A stretch of DNA of 58,797 bases from Bordetella parapertussis (GTDB taxonomy: Bacteria > Pseudomonadota > Gammaproteobacteria > Burkholderiales > Burkholderiaceae_D), in NCBI GenBank assembly GCA_945866125.1, contig CAMBFZ010000023.1, positions 1 to 58,797 on the forward strand. Reading direction: 5' to 3'. The notes under the pieces are model-generated. The model was given only the letters and a program-made list of their open reading frames with translations, was not told the DNA's origin and did not search any database. Within the stretch, counting starts at the first letter, position 1; each line of letters opens with the position of its first letter. Shown piece after piece: positions 53,039-58,797 of the stretch. The translations under genes were made by a program, and so were the position numbers.

Positions 53039-54658
53039 ATGCAGTCAGATCGCACCGTACCTTCACCGCCCCCGTCCGTGCGGGCTCGGATTCATGGGCT
53101 GCTTTTTAACGAGCAGTCAAGCACTGGCTTTCACGCCAAAATCAATCGCTTTATTTTCATTTTAATTTTGCTCAATTTGGGTGCCTTGTTTCTGGAGTCG
53201 GCACCCTCCATTGCCAGCGCCTATCGCGAATGGTTTCGCTTATTTGATATTTTTTCAGTGGCGGTATTTTCGTTTGAGTATCTGCTGCGGCTGTATCTGG
53301 CGCCGGAGGATCCGGAATTTGCCGGGCATGCTTCGCCACGCTGGGCTTACATGACAAGCTTGTTAGGCCTGGTGGATTTACTGGCAGTGTTGCCGTTTTA
53401 TCTGGGCTTGTTCGTGCCATTTGATTCACGTCTGTTGCGCTCGTTACGGTTATTGCGGATTTTGAAAGTCACGCCGGCCTTTTTGGACGGCCTGCATGAA
53501 TTCCGCCTGGCCAATCGGGGTCGAACGGTGCGCCAAAAAGTGCATGCCTTGCTGTTCCCGAGCGAGTATGGCGGCACGCTCAATCAGTTTGTTGAGTTTT
53601 TTCTTATTTTTTGGATTGTGCTGTCCGTGTTGTCGATCGTGTTTGAGTCTGTCGACAGCATTCGTGCCGATTTTGGGCCGCATTTTTATCTGCTCGACAT
53701 TCTCTCTTTCTGCGTATTTTTCAGCGAATTCGTGCTGCGCGTTTATGCGTTTCCCGAAGAAAATCGGGCGCGCCATCCTTTAGCGGTTCGCTACCAATTT
53801 CTGACCTCGGCCTCGGGCTTGTTGGACCTGATGGCGATTTTGCCTTTCATGCTCGAGCTGATACTCGGTAATGCCGTCGATCTGCGCTTCCTTCGTATCA
53901 TCCGGATGGTGCGGCTCTTGAAGCTTGGGCGTTACTCGTCGGCCACCGACACCATGTTTTTAGTGATCAAAAAAGAAGCACCGGTGTTGCTGGCCTCGTC
54001 GTTCATGATGTTCCTGCTGGTGTTTATCATGGCCGCGTTTGGCTATTTGCTGGAACGCGGCGCCCAGCCGGATAAATTTGAAAACATTCCGACGGCTTTG
54101 TATTGGGCCGTAATTACTTTGGCCAGTGTTGGCTATGGCGACATCTCGCCCATCACAGCCGGTGGTCGGCTGATGACGGTGATACTGGCCTTGGTGGGCA
54201 TCGGCATCTTTGCGATTCCGGCTGCTATCCTGGCATCGGGCTTTACAGACCAGCTACGCCTTAACCGTGAGCAGCTGAAACTCGATTTAGTCGCCGAAGT
54301 GGATCTTGCGCATTTCGATACGGCGGCACGAGAAGAGTTTATTGCGCATGCCAAGTTGAAGCATCTGAGCGCCGGAGAAATCACGGGCTTGCTTGAGCTG
54401 ATTGAAAAAGGCGAGGCGATCGGGGGGAGCGCCAACGAGGCGCATGAGTCGCTCATTCATGCGGCTAAGAATCCGGCTTTCGCACTCGCGCAATACCGCA
54501 CGCTGCTGGCAAAAATGCAAGAGTTGGCGGCGCTGGCTGACCACGGCTACATCAATGCAGAGTTAAACTCGCCAGGTAAGGCGAATGAACTTGAGCGTCA
54601 GGTCTGGCAGCGGCTCAGTCAAGGATCCACATCGGCATCGGAACCCATCGACAAATAA
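53039..54658 (+). CDS. Potassium-channel-like protein with two voltage sensors and one pore
   Basis: 539 residues from ATG 53039, set by AGAGG 6 bases upstream. The first voltage-sensor domain is at about 34-147: S2 has FSFEYLLRLY, S3 has LVDLLAVLPF, and S4 has Arg131, 134, 137, 140 and Lys143. No pore follows it. A linker (148-183) leads to a second full sensor (about 184-297: S2 FSEFVLRVY, S3 LLDLMAILPF, S4 Arg283, 286, 289, 292 and Lys295). S5, a pore loop with the canonical filter SVGYGDISP (GYGD at 365-368) and S6 (to about 403) follow, then a 135-residue cytoplasmic tail. Bacterial Kv channels have one sensor per pore; this 4+6 layout is unusual. The two sensors are clearly homologous, so an internal duplication is likely. 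It should be potassium selective. Confidence 0.9.
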   Translation: MQSDRTVPSPPPSVRARIHGLLFNEQSSTGFHAKINRFIFILILLNLGALFLESAPSIASAYREWFRLFDIFSVAVFSFEYLLRLYLAPEDPEFAGHASPRWAYMTSLLGLVDLLAVLPFYLGLFVPFDSRLLRSLRLLRILKVTPAFLDGLHEFRLANRGRTVRQKVHALLFPSEYGGTLNQFVEFFLIFWIVLSVLSIVFESVDSIRADFGPHFYLLDILSFCVFFSEFVLRVYAFPEENRARHPLAVRYQFLTSASGLLDLMAILPFMLELILGNAVDLRFLRIIRMVRLLKLGRYSSATDTMFLVIKKEAPVLLASSFMMFLLVFIMAAFGYLLERGAQPDKFENIPTALYWAVITLASVGYGDISPITAGGRLMTVILALVGIGIFAIPAAILASGFTDQLRLNREQLKLDLVAEVDLAHFDTAAREEFIAHAKLKHLSAGEITGLLELIEKGEAIGGSANEAHESLIHAAKNPAFALAQYRTLLAKMQELAALADHGYINAELNSPGKANELERQVWQRLSQGSTSASEPIDK

Positions 54659-54673
54659 GACCGAAACGTTGTG

Positions 54674-54693
54674 GGGCCTTGCAAGGCGGGCCC
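54674..54693 (+). terminator. Possible terminator after the tandem-sensor channel gene
   Basis: GGGCC/GGCCC stem enclosing TTGCAAGGCG, followed by GTTTAAC. The T-tract is short, so this is weak. Confidence 0.35.
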
Positions 54694-54767
54694 GTTTAAC
54701 AGCTCAGGTATTTACGGCGGCTTGGCTGTCGTTTTATAGGTAGCCAATCCCACAAAATAAGCTGCTC

Positions 54768-54803
54768 AAAAAAACGAGGCCCGCCGCAAGCGGTCGGGCC
54801 TCG
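54768..54803 (-). terminator. Intrinsic terminator of the GYGN channel gene
   Basis: On minus, a perfect 9-base stem CGAGGCCCG/CGGGCCTCG with a short inner stem is followed at once by seven T. It ends 23 bases after the channel gene stop. Confidence 0.9.
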
Positions 54804-54825
54804 AAATTTGATAATCAACCTGCGC

Positions 54826-55731
54826 TTACTTCCCGTCTTTTTCTTCTTTTTCCTGTCGCATCTGTTCCATCATGGCTGTCACCGCGTCGTCAGTAAGACG
54901 ATACTGGCGTTGCAAACGCTGCAGGGTCTCTTGCTCGGCGCCAGACACAATGCCATCGGCGAGCACTTCGCGTAATTGTGCCTCGTAGCTGGCCTTTTTA
55001 CGCGACATCTGGTTGGAAAACGCCGAGGCGACAATACCGGTCATGATTGCGGCCATGCACACGCCGAGAAAACCGGTAATGAGTGCGATAAATTCACCCA
55101 CGCGGGTGACGGGCTCAACATTGCCGTAGCCTGAGGTAATGGTAATGATCGCCCAGTAAATTGCCGAGGGAATCGAGGCAAAATGTTCAGGCTGATCGTG
55201 ACCTTCCGCAAAATACATCAGAGACGCAGAGACAATAGTCGCGATCGTGAGCAAAAACAGCGCCGACATAAATGCCTGCCGTTCGGATTTGATGGCGGCA
55301 AATAAGTCTTGTAACGCTGTGTTGTAGTTCGAGAGTTTGAGGATACGCAGCAGTCGAAGCACGCGCAGCACCCGCAAATCGAGGAACGGAAAAAACGTGT
55401 GCAAAAAGTACGGTGCCGTCGCAAAAAAATCGATCAAGCCAAAAAAGCTCAGCATGTATTCTTTTCGGCCCTTCCACGATCCGCCATTCGTGGCCTTATA
55501 GCGAGCACCATAGGACCAGGCGCGCAGCACATACTCGGCTGAAAAAAACATCACGCTCCAGAACTCGAATTCATGGAAAAATTCTTTGTAGTCGGCATGG
55601 ATGTCGGGTACCGAGTCCAGCACGACGGCCAGACAGTTGGTCAGTACCACAAACGTGATCATCCATTCGACGGCTTTGCTGTAGTGATCCTTGGAGGAGC
55701 CATCAAGGATTTGCATGAGGCGACGTTGCAT
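54826..55731 (-). CDS. Voltage-gated-like cation channel with GYGN filter
   Basis: 301 residues. S1-S4 span about 18-135. S2 has FFSAEYVLRAWSYG and S4 has DLRVLRVLRLLRILK. S5-pore-S6 span about 152-240. The filter is SGYGNVEP (GYGN at 201-204), with Asn where potassium channels have Asp. The tail carries ADGIVSGAEQETLQRL, like the tail of the GWGN channel, and then a charged C-terminus. It is clearly a paralogue of the protein at 51781-52692. A strong intrinsic terminator follows. The gene stands alone between two terminators. Confidence 0.9.
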   Translation of the reverse strand: MQRRLMQILDGSSKDHYSKAVEWMITFVVLTNCLAVVLDSVPDIHADYKEFFHEFEFWSVMFFSAEYVLRAWSYGARYKATNGGSWKGRKEYMLSFFGLIDFFATAPYFLHTFFPFLDLRVLRVLRLLRILKLSNYNTALQDLFAAIKSERQAFMSALFLLTIATIVSASLMYFAEGHDQPEHFASIPSAIYWAIITITSGYGNVEPVTRVGEFIALITGFLGVCMAAIMTGIVASAFSNQMSRKKASYEAQLREVLADGIVSGAEQETLQRLQRQYRLTDDAVTAMMEQMRQEKEEKDGK

Positions 55732-55838
55732 TACGGGTCCTGTTGAAGATAGTCTCAGAGCTTGGCCAATGGCAGAGTGGGCGTTAATTACCTACTCGAA
55801 CAGCACGGTCCACCATTTAGCACAAAGCACATATTGCC

Positions 55839-55872
55839 AAAAACACAGGCCAGCCCCAAAGGGCCAGCCTGT
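55839..55872 (-). terminator. Intrinsic terminator of the DUF1538/P-II gene row
   Basis: On minus, ACAGGC-TG-GCCC and GGGC-TG-GCCTGT pair around a short loop with one internal mismatch, followed by GTTTTT. It lies about 80 bases after the coiled-coil protein gene. Confidence 0.7.
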
Positions 55873-55953
55873 CAGCGACGTCAATCGGGGTGACAGTCCC
55901 GATACGTGTCTGTTTGCAGCCTTATGCCGGATAAGCTTCGTCCGGCCCTCGGT

Positions 55954-56685
55954 TTAGTGCGAACCGATGTGCTCCGATACCCGCTTTTGGTTGGCATCGA
56001 CTTTTTCGCGTAAGGAGATGACCGCCTGACGAGCTTCATTCGCTTCATCCTGCATGCCATTGAGACGCTCGCACAGGGCTTCACCGGTGGCAAACGATTC
56101 GGTCAGAATCTTGCGGGTTTCGGTGGAGCTGTTACGGATACTGTTAACGACTTCTTCGATTTCATTGACACGAATTTCATTGCCGTGTGCAGAAGATGAT
56201 TCCATCATCTTCTGCAGCTCACCATCAAGCCATTGGCCATTTGAGTCAGCGATTTCATCAATGTAGTTGACCATCTCGTCGTTGAGTTCAGCAAAAATTG
56301 CGCTGACATCACCAAGCGCCTTGATCGCATCAGCCATGCGCTGATTGATTGACACCATCTTGCGGTTGATCTTGGAGCGGTGCTCAAGATACTCGACCTT
56401 GACGCGATTGGTCATCGAAAGCTGAAAGGCTTCCTGGTCGTTGTTGGTTGGTGCCAGCAGGTCAATCATCATCTGACGATTACGGAATACATCGTCGGTG
56501 GTGCGCATGATCAGCTCACGGTTACCGGCGGCGTTAATCAGATAACTTTGCTGCGCGTCGGTGATATTTTCTTCGATCACGCTTCGTGCCACCTGAATCT
56601 GGGCAACGTTGAATTGAACGACAGCTTCCGCGTCAAAAATAGCGCGTTTGTTTTTAAGAATCTTGTTCTTGATTACATCACTCAT
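55954..56685 (-). CDS. Coiled-coil protein of unknown function in the DUF1538/P-II operon
   Basis: 243 residues, almost entirely helical, with heptad-like stretches throughout and no membrane segment or signal peptide. It is rich in Asn, Gln, Ile and Met, with the segments IKNKILKNKRAIFDAEAVV at the start and NRKMVSINQRMADAIKALG in the middle. One Cys (ALCERL). I do not recognise the family. Start ATG has AGGAGA upstream. It is the fourth gene of a tight minus-strand row DUF1538, P-II, P-II, this gene, and a terminator follows. A cytoplasmic scaffold or regulator of the transporter is inferred only. Confidence 0.75.
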   Translation of the reverse strand: MSDVIKNKILKNKRAIFDAEAVVQFNVAQIQVARSVIEENITDAQQSYLINAAGNRELIMRTTDDVFRNRQMMIDLLAPTNNDQEAFQLSMTNRVKVEYLEHRSKINRKMVSINQRMADAIKALGDVSAIFAELNDEMVNYIDEIADSNGQWLDGELQKMMESSSAHGNEIRVNEIEEVVNSIRNSSTETRKILTESFATGEALCERLNGMQDEANEARQAVISLREKVDANQKRVSEHIGSH

Positions 56686-56743
56686 GAAATTCTCCTAGTG
56701 TGAGTGGCTGTTGGAGTGTGGCCGAGAGTTCTGGCGTCCGTGT

Positions 56744-57106
56744 TTATACGTGCGATTCCGCTGGCAGCGTGATGCGGCTTGAGCGTGCCAGACGGTTTAC
56801 AGAAATGAATCCCTGCCCGGGCTCGTTCATCTTGGCCGCGTGGTAAAGCATGTCATAAATGTAGTCCGCCTGGTCAGCGGAGACGGTCGCGTGGACGATC
56901 TCCGTTTTCGGGATCTCTGGCAGATTACCTGCCAAAGACGCCCGGCCGATCGGGTTGCCGCGCACCGAGTACATGTAGCATTCGTTGATCCCTTTATCGT
57001 GCAAGGCGCGCAGAATCTCGGAACCGCCGCCTTCGTACAAAATGCAGGTAATTAGACGGGTGTAGTCGATGTACGGAATTGCCGGTGTATCTTTACCTTC
57101 GCTCAT
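56744..57106 (-). CDS. P-II-like signalling protein, second copy
   Basis: 120 residues from ATG 57106, with AAAGG upstream (57116-57120), preferred over the in-frame TTG 57115. The ferredoxin-like P-II fold is suggested by YTRLITCILYEGGGSEILRAL at the start and TVSADQADYIYDMLYHAA in the second half, with a GQGFISVNRLARSS strand. The long T-loop of GlnB/GlnK and its uridylylated Tyr are not evident. It lies 22 bases after the first P-II-like gene. Such proteins bind nucleotides and control a membrane partner, here probably the DUF1538 transporter. Confidence 0.78.
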   Translation of the reverse strand: MSEGKDTPAIPYIDYTRLITCILYEGGGSEILRALHDKGINECYMYSVRGNPIGRASLAGNLPEIPKTEIVHATVSADQADYIYDMLYHAAKMNEPGQGFISVNRLARSSRITLPAESHV

Positions 57107-57128
57107 GATGTTCAACCTTTATTGAGGG

Positions 57129-57482
57129 TTAATCGTTCTTGAGAAGGCTAGGCGGAATGTAAGTCGCCGCCTGCAGCAGGGGGGTCACATAAACGTAACC
57201 CATACCCGGTGTATCCAGCCGGCCTGCCAGGAAGATACGCTCAAAAATACGGTCGGTCTGGTCAGCTGGGACCATCACGCTGATGACTTCACGTTCAACG
57301 TCGACTGCTACGCCCAAGATGCCGAGGCGCTCGCGCACGCCGGTGCCCACGCCCATATGGACGGTAGAGCCTTGAACACCGACTTCCAGCAATGAGCTGT
57401 TGATTGTGTCGGCAAGACCCTTTTGTACGACGCAGGTGATCAGAGCCACCTCGGTCAGATTTGTAACTTTACGCTTGGCCAT
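57129..57482 (-). CDS. P-II-like signalling protein, first copy
   Basis: 117 residues with AGGGGA before the ATG. The P-II-like pattern is TEVALITCVVQKGLADTINSSLLEVGVQG, then VMVPADQTDRIFERIFLAGRLDTPGMGYVYVTPL, each shown in blocks typical of the ferredoxin-like fold. A Gly-rich loop (HMGVGTGVRERLG) stands where GlnB has its T-loop. It lies 45 bases after the DUF1538 gene and is clearly related to the second copy by the ADQxDxIxxxxxxAxxxxxPGxGxxxV pattern. Confidence 0.8.
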   Translation of the reverse strand: MAKRKVTNLTEVALITCVVQKGLADTINSSLLEVGVQGSTVHMGVGTGVRERLGILGVAVDVEREVISVMVPADQTDRIFERIFLAGRLDTPGMGYVYVTPLLQAATYIPPSLLKND

Positions 57483-57527
57483 GCGTTTCCCCTTTACTTT
57501 TTAAATTCAATGAATGGTGTGTGGATA

Positions 57528-58797
57528 TCAGGCCGCTGCCTGCGAGGCTTTCAGCTCGCGGCTAACTCGCCACTGCACGTAGACGCCTAGTGCCAGCACG
57601 CTGCAAATTGGTATGATCGAGGCGGCAGCCAGAATGCCGAAGCCTTCGACCGCGCCAACTGCTTTGCCGAAACCGAGACCCATCGCCAGCACCAGTGGCA
57701 CCGTCACAGGACCTGTGGTTACGCCAGCGCTATCCCAGCCAATGTTGACGAATTCTTCCGAAGAGAAAGCCGTCAAAATTACTGCGATGATGTAGCCTGG
57801 CACCAGGATATAAAGCAGGTTGTAATCAAAAATCAGCTTGGTTACGCCCAGCATAATGCCCGTCGCCACACCCATTGCAACGGCGTACATCAGCATCGAT
57901 TTTTTGAACGAGCCGTTGGTCATGTTTTGAACTGTTGCACCCAACGCGTTCAATGCAGGCTCAGCCAGCGTGGCGCCGAAACCCAAAATCCACGCAAAGA
58001 CTGCCGCAATCAACATACCCAAACCAGCTGAATACAGCGGTGCTTCAGGCATTGCATCAATGGCGGTGAAGGCAGCAGGGATAAGATTACCCGCTTGTGA
58101 GCCCAGCGCAGCCAAGCCATAGGTCAGGCCGATGTTGAAAATACACATACCGATCAGCGCCAGCACCAGACCGTAGCCGATAATAAAAGCGTTAGGCAGT
58201 TTTTCACGCAGGATGCCGAACAAGACAATCATCAGGAAGATCACCAAAGGCACAATCGCTTGCAAGCCCAATATGATTTCCACGCCCGGCGTAACTTCGT
58301 ACCAGGCCGGCGCCGTCGCTGCTGCCGCTGCGGCTGTTTTTGCAGCGGCTTCAAGCAGGATCGTTGCCGTTGGCACGGTCGCATGGATATAGACGCCCAA
58401 GCCCAGCACCATCACGACTGGGAAAATCGACGCCAGCGTCACGATACCGAAACCAGACAGCTGGCTATCGCCTTTGCCTCCTGCATTGGCCACACCGATA
58501 CCCAGCGCAAGTACCAGAGGGACTGTTACTGGTCCCGTCGTGACGCCGCCGCAGTCCCATGCCAATCCGATGATGGCAGCGAGTTCTGGATCCATTGCGC
58601 AGTAAGCCGTGAGGAGTGCGCCCGGAATCAGGCTTAGGTAAATCATCGGCTTTAAGCTCCAGCCGTACAAGAAGCGCATGGTGCCCAGGATCGCAGCCAT
58701 TCCCACGCCAAGACCGACCAGCAATACCGTTATCGGTGCACGGTCATTCAGCAAGGTATAGAGCATCGGCGCTTTGTTCGGATCAACGATCGATCCG
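57528..58797 (-). CDS. DUF1538 membrane transporter, 5' truncated by the window edge
   Basis: The frame is open to the last base of the window, so the true start is outside; the first in-window ATG is at 58766. About ten or more membrane segments are visible in two homologous halves. Each half has a signature WDxxGVTTGPVTVPLVLALG-type block: near the start (GLAWDCGGVTTGPVTVPL) and near the end (NIGWDSAGVTTGPVTVPL). Each is followed by GFGIxxxASIxPxxxVLxLGVY. DUF1538 proteins, including the two-part UmpAB system described from a halophile, are reported Na+(K+)/H+ antiporters. Two P-II-like genes follow, a common neighbourhood for the family, suggesting nucleotide-dependent control of ion flux. 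Confidence 0.88.
   Translation of the reverse strand, partial: GSIVDPNKAPMLYTLLNDRAPITVLLVGLGVGMAAILGTMRFLYGWSLKPMIYLSLIPGALLTAYCAMDPELAAIIGLAWDCGGVTTGPVTVPLVLALGIGVANAGGKGDSQLSGFGIVTLASIFPVVMVLGLGVYIHATVPTATILLEAAAKTAAAAAATAPAWYEVTPGVEIILGLQAIVPLVIFLMIVLFGILREKLPNAFIIGYGLVLALIGMCIFNIGLTYGLAALGSQAGNLIPAAFTAIDAMPEAPLYSAGLGMLIAAVFAWILGFGATLAEPALNALGATVQNMTNGSFKKSMLMYAVAMGVATGIMLGVTKLIFDYNLLYILVPGYIIAVILTAFSSEEFVNIGWDSAGVTTGPVTVPLVLAMGLGFGKAVGAVEGFGILAAASIIPICSVLALGVYVQWRVSRELKASQAAA

Overview
The window reads as chromosomal DNA of a Gram-negative bacterium, most likely a betaproteobacterium close to Burkholderiales. This is inferred from a Burkholderiales-type porin ending in Phe, a GspK pseudopilin, soxCD, an H-NOX to c-di-GMP pair, NnrU, many acyl-CoA genes and dense, moderately GC-rich coding. 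I see no tRNA, rRNA, CRISPR array, insertion sequence or phage genes. Both ends cut through genes: a hybrid histidine kinase on the left and a DUF1538 membrane protein on the right.

Left part. At 1-3703 there is a signalling trio: hybrid histidine kinase, receiver-adenylate cyclase, and a protein with two cyclic-nucleotide-binding domains. A secreted alpha/beta hydrolase follows. At 5033-11839 lies an acyl-CoA catabolic island: enoyl-CoA hydratase, dienelactone hydrolase/SnoaL fusion and CaiB-type CoA-transferase on minus, then a divergent acyl-CoA ligase and MFS carrier on plus. At 11845-21778 is an exported-protein block on minus: a fibronectin-III/YHYH protein, an EF-hand protein, an orphan GspK, and a 2033-residue calpain-family protease with 8 Calx-beta-like repeats, ten 44-residue repeats and a DUF4214 tail.

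Middle. soxC and soxD (overlapping), a truncated haemoglobin and a large AsmA-family protein lie on plus (22148-29109). A long minus-strand run follows (39868 down to 29137): H-NOX, PAS-GGDEF-EAL enzyme, SulP anion transporter, NikR, a TonB-dependent receptor and a three-gene FbpABC-like ferric ABC transporter with a Fur-box-like site upstream. Two long poly-G tracts sit in front of genes here: G11 at the ribosome-binding position of the H-NOX gene and G10 upstream of fbpA.

Right part. A secreted zincin-like protein is coupled to a di-haem peroxidase (40033-41667). Then come a porin, a DUF1800/DUF1501 pair with a LysR regulator, NnrU, an MHS-family symporter, a second exported alpha/beta hydrolase and a methyltransferase. 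From 50982 to the right edge is an ion-transport region: TerC, three voltage-gated-like channels with different selectivity filters (GWGN, GYGD, GYGN), and a DUF1538 transporter with two P-II-like proteins and a coiled-coil protein. The middle channel carries two complete voltage-sensor domains ahead of one pore. That channel, the calpain-repeat protein and the DUF1538/P-II set are the best candidates for undescribed biology.
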